Source: Rhodospirillales bacterium
GTDB taxonomy: Bacteria > Pseudomonadota > Alphaproteobacteria > Reyranellales > Reyranellaceae
Length of the DNA: 64,000 bases
Direction of reading: 5' to 3'
Assembly (NCBI GenBank): GCA_016699855.1
Contig: CP064988.1
Location: 558,001-622,000 of the forward strand
Part shown: positions 10,933-19,387 of the stretch, piece after piece
Layout: each line of letters starts with the position of its first letter
Position numbering within the stretch: position 1 is the first letter of the stretch
Translations under genes and position numbers: made by a program
The notes under the pieces: generated by a model
Database searches by the model: none
Told to the model about the DNA's origin: nothing
What the model saw: the letters and a program-made list of their open reading frames with translations, nothing else

Positions 10933-12132
10933 ATGGGACTCACGGTATTGAAGGCGGCTCTGCTCGGCGCGGTGTTCGCCGTCGCGGCGGCGCCGGCCAT
11001 GGCGCAGACGAAGGTCACCAACCAGGGCGTCGCGGCGACGGAGATCGTGCTCGGCACCCACCAGGACCTCAGCGGCCCGATCAAGGTGTGGGGCGTGCCC
11101 GTCTACAACGGCATGAAGCTGGCGGTCGAGGAGATCAACGGCAAGGGCGGCATCCACGGCCGCAAGCTCCGGCTGATCGCCGAGGACTCGCAGTACGACC
11201 CGAAGAAGGCGGTGCTTGCCTCGCAGAAGATGGTCGAGAAGGACAAGATCTTCGCGATGGTCGGCCCGATGGGCTCGCCCACCGTGCTCGCCGCGCAGGA
11301 CGTCCTGTTCGACGCGGGCGTGCCGCAGCTGTTCCCGCTGACGGCGGCGGAATTCACCTTCAAGTTCGACCCGAAGAAGCCGCAGGAGCGCCTGAAGTTC
11401 AACAACCTGCTGCCCTATGTGGAGAGCACGCGGGCGGCGATGAAGTACATGATCGAGTGGAAGAAGCCCAAGGCCACCTGCATCATGTACCAGGACGACG
11501 AGTACGGTAAGAACGTGTTCGACGGCTTCACGCAGCAGCTCACGGCGATGGGCCTCAAGGCGGCGTCGGTCACGACCTACAAGCGCGGCGCCTCAGACTT
11601 CAGCGCCCAGGCGGCCAAAATGAAGTCCGACGGCTGCGACATGGTGCTGATGGGCACCGTGATCCGCGAGACGATCGGCCTGATGGCGGAATCCAAGAAG
11701 ATCGGCTTCGCCCCGGTGTGGGTCGGCGCGACGCCGGTCAACGTCCTCGAGATCCCGGCGCTCGGTAAGGAGCTCGTCGAGGGCCTCTACGCCGCGGCCG
11801 GCTTCGTGATCCCCTACCGCGACACCGCCACGGGCGAGCTCAAGGCGTGGTGCGAGGCGTACTTCAAGATGTTCGGCGCGGAGCCGAACAGCCAGGCCGT
11901 CATCGGCTACAACACCATCAAGACCTTCGCCTTCTACGCCGAGCTCGCGGGCAAGGATCTGACCGGTCAGAAGTTCCTGGACGCGCCCGAGGGCGGCAAG
12001 GAGTACATCGACATCTTCGGCTCGCCGCCGACGAAGTTCTCCAAGACCAACCACCTCGCGACCACGATCACCCAGGTCCAGCAGGTCAAGAACGGCCGCT
12101 GGGTCCTCGTCAAGGACGGCCTGATGTTCTAG
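10933..12132 (+). CDS. Branched-chain amino acid-type ABC transporter substrate-binding protein (LivJ-like)
   Basis: 399-residue periplasmic protein (Peripla_BP_6). The ATG at 10933 is chosen over upstream in-frame codons because it follows GGAGGAGACAGCG and starts a clean signal peptide (MGLTVLKAALLGAVFAVAAA, cleavage after AMA|Q). Conserved features are EIVLGTHQDLSGP, GVPVYNGMKLAVEEINGKGG, GRKLRLIAEDSQYDPKKAV and MVGPMGSP. It is the last gene of the liv-type operon and is followed at once by a strong terminator. It delivers the solute to LivHMGF. Confidence 0.92.
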   Translation: MGLTVLKAALLGAVFAVAAAPAMAQTKVTNQGVAATEIVLGTHQDLSGPIKVWGVPVYNGMKLAVEEINGKGGIHGRKLRLIAEDSQYDPKKAVLASQKMVEKDKIFAMVGPMGSPTVLAAQDVLFDAGVPQLFPLTAAEFTFKFDPKKPQERLKFNNLLPYVESTRAAMKYMIEWKKPKATCIMYQDDEYGKNVFDGFTQQLTAMGLKAASVTTYKRGASDFSAQAAKMKSDGCDMVLMGTVIRETIGLMAESKKIGFAPVWVGATPVNVLEIPALGKELVEGLYAAAGFVIPYRDTATGELKAWCEAYFKMFGAEPNSQAVIGYNTIKTFAFYAELAGKDLTGQKFLDAPEGGKEYIDIFGSPPTKFSKTNHLATTITQVQQVKNGRWVLVKDGLMF

Positions 12133-12160
12133 GCGGCCGTTCCGCCACCACCTCGAAGAG

Positions 12161-12189
12161 GCCCGGGCGGGCGACCGCCCGGGCTTTTT
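12161..12189 (+). terminator. Intrinsic terminator of the liv-type operon
   Basis: A perfect 10-base-pair GC stem (GCCCGGGCGG, loop GCGA, CCGCCCGGGC) is followed by TTTTT. It lies 29 bases after the binding-protein stop and also separates it from the convergent aldolase gene. Confidence 0.9.
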
Positions 12190-12204
12190 CACGTCCGCCG
12201 TCGG

Positions 12205-12999
12205 TCAGTACGGCCCCGTCGGTTTGGCGGGCGCCGCCGCGCCGCCCCGCATCTCGGCGACGGTCTGCTTCGCCGCGTTCATCAACAGCGCGTTGTCGGC
12301 GAGGATCGTCACGAACTGGTAGCCCCAGCCGATCGCCTGCAGGGCGTACGCGGTGGACGAGCAATGGATTCCCGCGCGGATGCCGTGCTTGCGCGCGGCC
12401 GCCAGCACCCCCTTGATCCTCTCGACCATGAACGGATCGGTGTGGTCGCCCTTGGGCTCCTTGCCCAGCGACAGGCCGAGATCGGCGGGTCCGACATAGA
12501 CCCCGTCGAGGCCGGGCACCGACATGATCTCGTCGAGGTTGTCGAGCGCCTTCTTGGTCTCGATCATGGCCATCGTGGCGATCTGGCCGTTGGCCTCCTT
12601 CAGGTAGTCGGCGCCGCCCCACCACGCCGCGCGGGTCGGTCCGACGCTGCGGAAGCCGACGGGCGCGTAGCGGCAGGCGCCCACGAAGGCCTCGCATTCG
12701 GCGCGGCTGTTGATCATCGGGCAGATCACGCCCATCGCGCCCGCGTCGAGCATCTTCATGATGATGCCGGCCTCGTTCCACGGCACGCGGCACAGCGGCA
12801 TCGTGGCGGTGGTGCACACCGCCTGCATCATGCCGACACCGGCCTGGTAGTCGACCAGCCCGTGCTGCAGGTCGACGGTGAGCGAGTCCCAGCCCGCCTG
12901 CGCCATGTTCTCCGCCGCGACGGAACTCGGGATGCCCAGCCAGCCGTTGACGACGGCGCCGCCCGACGCCCAGATCCTTTTGACGGTGTTCTCGCGCAC
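12205..12999 (-). CDS. HpcH/HpaI-type class II aldolase
   Basis: 264-residue TIM-barrel aldolase/citrate-lyase family protein, of the type annotated as 4-hydroxy-2-oxoheptanedioate aldolase or 2-dehydro-3-deoxyglucarate aldolase; it makes pyruvate plus an aldehyde from a hydroxy-oxo acid with a divalent metal. Visible are NGWLGIPSSVAAENMAQAGWD, VDLQHGLVDY, the metal-binding MIETKKALDNLDEI (Glu) and VPGLDGVYVGPADLGLSLG (Asp). It is divergent from the first SDR across a 176-base shared upstream region, so the two may be co-regulated. The exact substrate cannot be read from sequence. Confidence 0.88.
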   Translation of the reverse strand: MRENTVKRIWASGGAVVNGWLGIPSSVAAENMAQAGWDSLTVDLQHGLVDYQAGVGMMQAVCTTATMPLCRVPWNEAGIIMKMLDAGAMGVICPMINSRAECEAFVGACRYAPVGFRSVGPTRAAWWGGADYLKEANGQIATMAMIETKKALDNLDEIMSVPGLDGVYVGPADLGLSLGKEPKGDHTDPFMVERIKGVLAAARKHGIRAGIHCSSTAYALQAIGWGYQFVTILADNALLMNAAKQTVAEMRGGAAAPAKPTGPY

Positions 13000-13117
13000 G
13001 TCGCTCCTCCCTTGATGTGTCCGGCGGGCGATCCTCCCCCCCGCCGCGACGGCGAGTCAAACCGGCAGCGGGCACCGGGAGGCAACGCCGCCATGCGCGC
13101 GGTCCGGCGCGCGGGCG

Positions 13118-13148
13118 TTGCGGCGCGTCCGCCCGGCGCTGGTATAGT
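13118..13148 (+). promoter_or_regulatory. Possible promoter of the tandem SDR genes
   Basis: TATAGT at 13143-13148, with TTGCGG 19 bases upstream. Transcription would begin about 20 bases before the ATG of the first SDR, leaving room for its GGGGAAGGAA ribosome site. The -35 is weak and the spacer long. Confidence 0.35.
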
Positions 13149-13175
13149 CGCGCCAACGCAGGGGAAGGAACGGAC

Positions 13176-13946
13176 ATGGCGGGACGGGTCGCGGGCAAGG
13201 TCGCTTTCGTCACGGGCGGCGCGTCGGGGCTGGGGCTGGCGACGGCGAAGCTGCTGGCACGCGAGGGCGCCAAGGTCGTCATCACCGACATCCAGAAGGA
13301 CAAGGGGCCGGCTGCGGCGGCCGAGATCGGCGGCGACGCCCTGTTCATCGAGCACGACGTGTCGAGCGAATCGAGCTGGACCGTGGCCATCGACCGCGCG
13401 CTTGAGCGCTTCGGCAAGATCAGCGTCATGGTCAACTCGGCCGGCATCGCCTGGCCGGACGGCTCGATCGAGACGGTGTCGCTGAAGGATTTCAAGCGCA
13501 TGATGGCAGTCAACGCCGAGGGCACCTTCCTCGGCTGCCAGAACGCCGTGCGCGTCATGAAGGGACTGGGCGAGCCCTGCTCGATCGTCAACATCTCGTC
13601 GGTCGCCGGCATCGTCAGCGGCTGGCAGATGGCGGCGTACAGCCCGTCCAAGGGCGCCGTGCGGCTGCTGACCAAGAGCGTCGCGCTGCATTGCGCGCGC
13701 GCCGGCTACGACATCCGCTGCAACTCCGTGCATCCCGCCTTCATCGACACGCCGATGGTCCAGCAGGGCATCGAGGCCGAGACCGACCGCGACAAGGCGC
13801 GCCGCCGCCTGACGCGCATGGTCCCGATGGGCAAGATCGGCGAGCCGGACGACATCGGGTACCTGATCCTCTACCTCGCGTCCGACGAGTCGAAGTTCAC
13901 GACCGGGGCGGAGATGGTGGTCGACGGCGGCTGCACGGCGATGTGA
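13176..13946 (+). CDS. Short-chain dehydrogenase/reductase (first of three tandem)
   Basis: 256-residue classical SDR. The NAD(P)-binding TGGASGLG is at residues 13-20, followed by an acidic residue at the end of the second strand (ITDIQ), favouring NAD. NSAG stands for NNAG, the active-site Ser is in NISS, and YSPSK gives Tyr155 and Lys159. The ATG at 13176 has GGGGAAGGAA upstream; earlier in-frame codons encode low-complexity sequence. The C-terminal KFTTGAEMVVDGG is typical of cyclohexanol/3-hydroxyacyl-type SDRs. Two close paralogues follow on the same strand, and the aldolase gene is divergent. Confidence 0.9.
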   Translation: MAGRVAGKVAFVTGGASGLGLATAKLLAREGAKVVITDIQKDKGPAAAAEIGGDALFIEHDVSSESSWTVAIDRALERFGKISVMVNSAGIAWPDGSIETVSLKDFKRMMAVNAEGTFLGCQNAVRVMKGLGEPCSIVNISSVAGIVSGWQMAAYSPSKGAVRLLTKSVALHCARAGYDIRCNSVHPAFIDTPMVQQGIEAETDRDKARRRLTRMVPMGKIGEPDDIGYLILYLASDESKFTTGAEMVVDGGCTAM

Positions 13947-13981
13947 TCCGGCCGCGAGCGGCGGAACTCGGCGAGGTTGGC

Positions 13982-14800
13982 ATGGCGGTGGTCGAGGAAC
14001 TGATCGGACGGGTGGCGATCGTCACCGGCGGCGCGTCGGGGATCGGCGCCGCCTGCGTCCGGATGCTGGCGAGGGCCGGCGCGTCGGTCGTGGTCGCCGA
14101 CATCCAGGAGGAGACCGGGCGGCGCCTGGCCGCCGGGATCGGCCCCCGCGCCTGGTTCCAGGCGCTTGATGTCGCGTCCGAGGCGGGCTGGCGCCGGGTC
14201 GTCGACGCGACCCTCGAGCGCTTCGAGCGCCTCGACATCCTCGTCAACAACGCCGGGATATCGGGCGGACAGGGAACGGTCGAGGACACCACCGTCGAGG
14301 CGTGGGAGCGCGTCCACGCCGTCAACCTGGACGGGGTGTTCCTGGGCTGCAAATTCGCGATCGAGGCGATGCGACGGACCGGCCCCGCCAAGCCGGACGG
14401 CGGCGGCGCCATCGTGAACATCTCCTCGATCGCCGGCCTGATCGGCGGCGCCGGGCCCTGCGCCTACACCGCCAGCAAGGGCGCCGTGCGGTTGCTCACC
14501 AAGAGCGTCGCCCTGCACTGCGCCGAGAAGCGCCATGGCATCAGGTGCAACTCGGTCCACCCCGGAGGCATCGACACGCCCATCTTCGAGCCGTTCTGGC
14601 AGCTCACCGGGCGCGAACAGGGCAAGGCGTTCATCGGCGCGGCCCATCCGATCGGCCACATGGGAGAGCCGGAAGATATCGCCGAGGCGGTCCTCTATCT
14701 CGCGTCCGACCGGGCGAAGTTCATCACCGGCGCCGAGCTCGTGGCCGACGGCGGCATCACGTCAGGCATCCAGAGGAGATCGCTCTTTGGCCCGCGTTGA
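13982..14800 (+). CDS. Short-chain dehydrogenase/reductase (second of three tandem)
   Basis: 272-residue SDR paralogue of its neighbours. TGGASGIG is at residues 15-22, the second strand ends VVADIQ (NAD-type), and the protein has NNAG, NISS and YTASK. It shares blocks with the first SDR such as GAVRLLTKSVALHCA and IRCNSVHP, evidence of tandem duplication. It lies 35 bases after the first gene and overlaps the third by 14 bases. Substrate unknown; probably an alcohol/ketone step of the same pathway. Confidence 0.9.
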   Translation: MAVVEELIGRVAIVTGGASGIGAACVRMLARAGASVVVADIQEETGRRLAAGIGPRAWFQALDVASEAGWRRVVDATLERFERLDILVNNAGISGGQGTVEDTTVEAWERVHAVNLDGVFLGCKFAIEAMRRTGPAKPDGGGAIVNISSIAGLIGGAGPCAYTASKGAVRLLTKSVALHCAEKRHGIRCNSVHPGGIDTPIFEPFWQLTGREQGKAFIGAAHPIGHMGEPEDIAEAVLYLASDRAKFITGAELVADGGITSGIQRRSLFGPR

Positions 14801-15548
14801 GGGAAAGACGGTCATCGTCAGCGGCGGCGCGTCGGGAATCGGCGCCGCCTCGTGCCGACTCCTGGTCCGCGAGGGAGCGAAGGTCGTGGTGGCGGACCGG
14901 GATGCGGCCCGCGGCGACGCGCTGGCGGCCGAACTCGGCGACCGGGCGGCATTCATGGCGCTGGACGTGGTCGACGAGGCGTCGTGGATCAAGGTCGTCG
15001 GCGACACCGTCGTCCGCTTCGGTGGCCTGCACGGGCTGGTCAACGGCGCCGGCGTGGGCGTCGCCACCGATGTCGAGACGTCGAGCCTGGGGGATTTCCG
15101 CCACGTCTACCGGGTCAACGGACTGGGCGTGTTCCTCGGCTGCAAGCACGCCGTGCTGGCGATGAAGGGCAACGCGGCGCCCGGTTCGATCGTCAACATC
15201 TCCTCGGTTCTCGGTCTGCGCGGCATGGGTCGGTCGCCGGCCTACTCGGCCAGCAAGGGCGCCGTCCGCCTGCTGAGCAAGAACGTGGCGCTGCACTGCG
15301 GCCAGCGCGGCTACCCCATCCGCTGCAATTCGGTCCATCCCGGCTGGATCGATACGCCGATGATCGCGCCGCGCTTGGAGATGACGGTCGAGAACATGAC
15401 CGGACGGCAATGGCTCGAGGGGCTCCACCCGATCGGCCGGCTCGGGACCGCCGAGGAGATCGCCAACCTGATCCTGTTCCTGATCTCCGACGAATCGTCG
15501 TTCTCGACCGGCGCCGAGTTCGTGGCGGACGGCGGCGTCACGGCCTGA
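14787..15548 (+). CDS. Short-chain dehydrogenase/reductase (third of three tandem), TTG start
   Basis: 253-residue SDR. There is no ATG at the expected N-terminus; TTG at 14787 follows AGAGGAG with 9 bases spacing and gives MARVEGKTVIVSGGASGIG, the right length for the family. It overlaps the previous gene by 14 bases, so it is translationally coupled. The second strand reads VVADRD, the conserved NNAG is NGAG, and the active site is NISS with YSASK. It shares GAVRLLSKNVALHCG and IRCNSVHPGWIDTPM with its neighbours. Confidence 0.87.
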   Translation: MARVEGKTVIVSGGASGIGAASCRLLVREGAKVVVADRDAARGDALAAELGDRAAFMALDVVDEASWIKVVGDTVVRFGGLHGLVNGAGVGVATDVETSSLGDFRHVYRVNGLGVFLGCKHAVLAMKGNAAPGSIVNISSVLGLRGMGRSPAYSASKGAVRLLSKNVALHCGQRGYPIRCNSVHPGWIDTPMIAPRLEMTVENMTGRQWLEGLHPIGRLGTAEEIANLILFLISDESSFSTGAEFVADGGVTA

Positions 15549-15557
15549 GATCCTGCA

Positions 15558-15603
15558 AAAAAATGAGGCGGCCAACCCGGGCCGGGGAACCGGGGTTGGC
15601 CGC
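15558..15603 (-). terminator. Intrinsic terminator read on the minus strand
   Basis: A 13-base-pair stem (AGGCGGCCAACCC with GGGTTGGCCGCCT) is flanked on its left by AAAAAAA, which is a U tract when transcribed leftward. It would therefore stop a minus-strand transcript arriving from the 43-residue ORF at 15782-15913; it may also serve weakly as the end of the SDR operon. Confidence 0.75.
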
Positions 15604-15781
15604 CTGCTCACGGCCTGCCGCGCGATGGCGGCCGACCGTAAGGGCTTTGGAAGCAAGTTTAGGAAGGTTCAAAGATACGACGAAGGACCGCCAAAAACGC
15701 TCGCTGCGAGGATCATGAGGCTTGGGGTGAAGCCGCCATCCCCTAGGCACCCGCCCTGGTCCGATCGGGCGGGAAACTCGA

Positions 15782-15913
15782 CTAGACGCCGGTGATGATG
15801 CGGACGAACTGGGGGACGAGCATCCAGACGAAGGACACGACGACCCCGACTTCGACGAAGGAGACTTTCTCGGCGATCAGCTCTGTGTCGCCACGGCGCT
15901 GGAATCGAAACAC
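15782..15913 (-). CDS. Small single-span membrane protein, 43 residues, unrecognised
   Basis: A short ORF found by reading the minus strand. GTG at 15913 is preceded by GGAG with 8 bases spacing, and the frame ends at TAG 15784-15782. The product has a charged N-terminus (FRFQRRGDTELIAEKVSF) and one hydrophobic helix (VEVGVVVSFVWMLVPQFV) ending RIITGV. Downstream on the same strand is a clear intrinsic terminator (15603-15558). The combination of ribosome site, membrane helix and terminator supports a real gene, although codon bias in so short an ORF is weak evidence. I do not recognise the family. It stands alone in an 800-base gap between convergent SDR genes. Confidence 0.6.
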   Translation of the reverse strand: MFRFQRRGDTELIAEKVSFVEVGVVVSFVWMLVPQFVRIITGV

Positions 15914-16366
15914 GGAAAAATCTCCATGCACTATCACTTGCAAATATCAGCGAGGAAACGACCGTTACGGTCGGAGCAGAACGTCGGGCCCGAGTATGGG
16001 GGAAGGGAAATATGGGGTGGGCCCCCCGTCCGTCTCCGGATGCGATAGACACCTGAACCGGCGCGACCACTTCCTCGACAAGGCGGAAGGTAGCGCTGCT
16101 AAGAGATCATCTCAATTTCAATTGCTTACGAGTGCGCAAAAAATCCGACTTTTCGCAATGGGTTAATGCATCGAACTAAGAATCGACCATGTTTGACGAT
16201 TCATTAACGCGGCCATTCTTCAGGTTTCACACGAGCGAATTCCGCCGTCATTTTATGGAATCTAACGTTATAGTTTAAATATATGCGTCAAAATATTGAT
16301 TTCATTTAATGAATTTACTTCTAAATGATCCGAGGACAGATTATTTCAATTCGGCGCCCGCCAGCG
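15914..16366. other. Intergenic region with low-GC segment, no supported gene
   Basis: From about 16090 the base composition changes sharply to AT-rich, ending just before the SDR stop. It contains an imperfect inverted repeat (TTAATGCATCG at 16163-16173 and CGATTCATTAA at 16197-16207) and an AT-rich dyad around 16300. No ORF here has a convincing ribosome site or protein-like composition. It could hold promoters for the 43-residue ORF, an sRNA, or be a relic of foreign DNA. Confidence 0.5.
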
Positions 16367-17137
16367 TCAGCTTGAAATGGTCACCCCTGCGTCGGCGATG
16401 ATGGTCTGGCCGGTGATGAAGGCGCCCGCCTTGGATGCCAGCATGACGGCGATGCCTCCGATGTCGTCCGGGAGCCCGATCCGACGCAGCGGCGCGCTCT
16501 GCAGACGCTTGTCGAGATAGGCCGGATCGTCCCACAGCGCCTTGGCGAAATCGGTCTTCACCAGCCCCGGCGCGATCGTGTTGACCCGGATGTTGTCGGG
16601 TCCGTATTCGATCGAGAGGTTGCGGGCCAGTTGCATGTCGGCCGCCTTGGAGATCCCGTAGGCCCCGAGAACGGGCGTGCCGCGGACGCCGCCGATCGAC
16701 GACACGATGATGACGGCCCCGTCCTTTTTGGCGCGCATGTCCGGCAGGCAGTTCGTGATCAGCCAGATATTGGACAGGATGTTGTTCTGCATGATCTTGG
16801 TGAACGCCTCGTCGGGCATCTTCTCGGTCGGCCCGTAGTACGGGTTGGTCGCGGCGTTGCAGACGAGGATGTCGATCGGTCCCTGGCGCTTGCGGGTCTC
16901 CGCGACCAGGTTCTGGCACTGCGCCTTGTCGGAGATGTTGCAGGTGATGACGGTGGCGTCGCCGCCGGCGGCACGAATCTCATCCGCGGCCTCCTCGCAC
17001 GCCGGCGCCTTGCGGCTTGAGACCACCACCTTGGCGCCCTGCAGCGCCAGATGCAGGGCGATCGATTTGCCGATGCCCTTGCTGGAGCCGGTGACGATGG
17101 CGACCTTGCCGGTGAGATCGAACAGCGGCGATGCCAT
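16367..17137 (-). CDS. Short-chain dehydrogenase/reductase
   Basis: 256-residue SDR. The ATG at 17137 is chosen because it follows GGAGGAAACC; longer in-frame starts are low-complexity. TGSSKGIG replaces the usual TGGxxGIG, the second strand ends VVSSRK, which favours NADP(H), and the protein has CNAA for NNAG, VSSIGG and YGISK. LVKTDFAKALWDDP and TGQTIIADAG are typical of the DHRS4/gluconate 5-dehydrogenase-like SDRs. Not a close paralogue of the three tandem SDRs. It stands alone on the minus strand. Confidence 0.9.
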   Translation of the reverse strand: MASPLFDLTGKVAIVTGSSKGIGKSIALHLALQGAKVVVSSRKAPACEEAADEIRAAGGDATVITCNISDKAQCQNLVAETRKRQGPIDILVCNAATNPYYGPTEKMPDEAFTKIMQNNILSNIWLITNCLPDMRAKKDGAVIIVSSIGGVRGTPVLGAYGISKAADMQLARNLSIEYGPDNIRVNTIAPGLVKTDFAKALWDDPAYLDKRLQSAPLRRIGLPDDIGGIAVMLASKAGAFITGQTIIADAGVTISS

Positions 17138-17270
17138 GGTTTCCTCCGCGATGACGCCCGGCGGGTAAACTGGCGTGCGGGCCGGTGGCGCGCAAGCGCC
17201 GGCCCCGGGGCCGGTTCGACTGGCGAACACCGCCTTGTCCGGCCGCCGGCCGCGTGCTGCAGCGGCCGCG

Positions 17271-17516
17271 ATGGCAACCGAGATCTCCGCCTCCCCGCCG
17301 CTGCGGCGCGCGCTGTCGTGGCCCTTCGCCCGCCGCTCGTTGGGTGTCGCCGCCGTCGTCGGCACGTTGCTCAACGCCATCAACCAGGGCGACGCCCTCT
17401 TTTCCGGCGGCGGGATCGACTGGCTCAAGCTCGGCCTGACGTACTGTGTACCCTTCCTAGTCGCGACGTACGGGGCGTACAGCGCGCTGCGCGCGCTCGA
17501 CGCCACGCGTCGATAG
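17271..17516 (+). CDS. NrtS-like small membrane protein
   Basis: 81-residue protein with two hydrophobic segments. The pattern RRSLGVAAVVGTLLNAINQGDAL, then WLKLGLTYCVPFLVATYGAYSA, matches the short NrtS family linked to nitrate/nitrite transport in cyanobacteria and found widely in bacteria. No strong ribosome site precedes the ATG at 17271, so the start is uncertain. It is convergent with the acyl-CoA dehydrogenase (stop 9 bases before the other gene's stop) and has no nitrate genes nearby. Confidence 0.7.
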   Translation: MATEISASPPLRRALSWPFARRSLGVAAVVGTLLNAINQGDALFSGGGIDWLKLGLTYCVPFLVATYGAYSALRALDATRR

Positions 17517-17524
17517 GGCGCCGC

Positions 17525-19330
17525 TCAGGCGAACCAGGCGCTCCGCATCGCCACCGTCGTGTCGTCCAGCCGGCGCAGGAGAGCCGACAAATAGCCGGCG
17601 CGCGGAACCTCGTAGGCGAAGAAGTACCGGCACACCGCCAGCTTGCCGGCGCGGAAATCGCGCTCCTCCTCCGTGACCGCCGGCGGCAGCTCGCCCGCGC
17701 GGACCGCCTGCCACAGCAGCATCCAGCCCATCACCAGCAGGCCGAACAGGTCGAGGAAATGGGCGGCGTTGGCCAGCGCGACCGTGGCGTGGCCGCCGCC
17801 CATAGCGCCGAGCAGCGTCGCCCGGGTCTCCTCCACGGTGACGACAAGGGCGGCGAGTTCTTCGGCCGTCGGCCGCAGATCCTCGCGCGCGGACGCGGTG
17901 GCGACTATCCGGGCAACCTCCACCTTCACGGCGGTCCAGCCGGCCCCGCCCTTGAGCGCCATTTTGCGGCCCAGCAGGTCGATCGCCTGGATGCCGTCGG
18001 TGCCCTCGTGGATCGGGTTGAGACGCTGGTCTCGGTAGAGCTGCTCGACGGGATAGTCGCGGGTGTAGCCGTAGCCGCCCAGGATCTGGATGGCGTGCTC
18101 GTTCGACTTCAGGCAGACCTCCGACAGCCAGCCCTTCACCACCGGCGTCAGCGTGTCGAGCAGAAGCTCAAGCCGCGCCTTCGCGGCGTCGTCCGCCTCG
18201 AGCGCGATGCGGTCGACCAGCGCGCCGGCGTAGAGGCACAGATGCAGGCCGCCCTCGCTGACCCATTTCTGGTGCAGCAGCATGCGCTTGACGTCGGCAT
18301 GCTCGATGATCGGCACCATCGGAGAAGCCGGGTCCTTGTTGTCGGGCGCCCTCCCCTGCGGCCGGCCGCGGGCGTAGTCGAGCGAGAACAGATAAGCCGC
18401 GTAGGCCAGCATCACCGCGCCCTGGCCGACGCCGATGCGCGCCTCGTTCATCATCTGGAACATGTAGTCCAGGCCGCGGTGGGGCTGGCCCAGCAGGTAG
18501 CCCGTGGCGCCGCCCTTCTCGCCGAAATTCAGCACGGTGTTGGTGGTGCCGCGGTAGCCCATCTTGTGGTTAAGGCCGGCGAGACGCACGTCGTTGCGCG
18601 CGCCGACGACGCCGTCGGGACCGACGACGCGCTTGGGCACGATGAAGAGCGAGATGCCCTTCACGCCCGGCGGACCGCCGGGAATCTTGGCCAGCACCAT
18701 GTGGACGATGTTCTCGGACAACTCGTGGTCGCCGCCTGAAATCCACATCTTGTTGCCGATCACGCGGTAGCTGCCGTCCGCCTGCGGCTCCGCGCGGGTT
18801 CGGATGTCGGCGAGCGACGAGCCGGCCTGCGGCTCGCTCAGACACATCGTGCCGAAGAAGCGTCCGGCCAGCATCGGCGCCATGTAGAGCGCCTTCTGCT
18901 CCTGCGAGCCGAAGCTCTCGATCAGGTTGGCCGCGCCGACCGTGAGGAACGGATACCCGGCGCTCCCGACGTTGGCCGCCTGGAACATGGCGTTGCAGGC
19001 CTGGGCGACGGTCAGCGGCAGCTGCATGCCGCCGAGCTCGTAGTCCTTGGTCGCGGCGAAGAAGCCGGCCTCGCGGAACGCAGCCAGCGCGTCGGCGACC
19101 TCCGGGATCATGGCCACGGTCTCGCCGTCGAACGTCGGCTCGTTGCGATCCGCCTTGGCGTTGTGCGGCAGGAACTTCTCGAGCGCGATCCGGTGCGCCG
19201 TCTCGACCGCGGCGTCGAACGTCTCGCGGCTGTGGTCGGCGTACCGCGCATGCGCCGTCATGGCGGACACGTCGAGCAGGTCGTGGAGCACGAAATCGAG
19301 ATCGCGGCGGTTGATCAGCGGCGAGGACAT
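17525..19330 (-). CDS. Acyl-CoA dehydrogenase, long DmdC/FadE-like type
   Basis: 601-residue flavoprotein that introduces an alpha-beta double bond into an acyl-CoA. The N-terminal, middle (MCLSEPQAGSSLADI, KMWISGGDHEL) and C-terminal flavin domains (QILGGYGYTRDYPVEQLYRDQRLNPIHEGTDGIQ in part) are present, followed by the extra C-terminal helical domain of the 600-residue subfamily that includes 3-methylmercaptopropionyl-CoA dehydrogenase. The catalytic Glu is expected in the HEGT segment. GGAGG precedes the start. It lies 57 bases after an enoyl-CoA hydratase and both are divergent from an AlkK/DmdB-type ligase, a beta-oxidation-like module. True substrate unknown. Confidence 0.9.
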   Translation of the reverse strand: MSSPLINRRDLDFVLHDLLDVSAMTAHARYADHSRETFDAAVETAHRIALEKFLPHNAKADRNEPTFDGETVAMIPEVADALAAFREAGFFAATKDYELGGMQLPLTVAQACNAMFQAANVGSAGYPFLTVGAANLIESFGSQEQKALYMAPMLAGRFFGTMCLSEPQAGSSLADIRTRAEPQADGSYRVIGNKMWISGGDHELSENIVHMVLAKIPGGPPGVKGISLFIVPKRVVGPDGVVGARNDVRLAGLNHKMGYRGTTNTVLNFGEKGGATGYLLGQPHRGLDYMFQMMNEARIGVGQGAVMLAYAAYLFSLDYARGRPQGRAPDNKDPASPMVPIIEHADVKRMLLHQKWVSEGGLHLCLYAGALVDRIALEADDAAKARLELLLDTLTPVVKGWLSEVCLKSNEHAIQILGGYGYTRDYPVEQLYRDQRLNPIHEGTDGIQAIDLLGRKMALKGGAGWTAVKVEVARIVATASAREDLRPTAEELAALVVTVEETRATLLGAMGGGHATVALANAAHFLDLFGLLVMGWMLLWQAVRAGELPPAVTEEERDFRAGKLAVCRYFFAYEVPRAGYLSALLRRLDDTTVAMRSAWFA

Positions 19331-19387
19331 CGCGGCGCCTCCGGTGGTGGTGTGCGTCGTGGCGGATCGTCGGCGGCGACCGGCGCG

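Noticed and set aside
15792..16166. Plus-strand ORF of 124 codons in the SDR gap
   Set aside because: Polar, Thr/Arg-rich, no ribosome site, and it conflicts with the better supported 43-residue minus-strand ORF.
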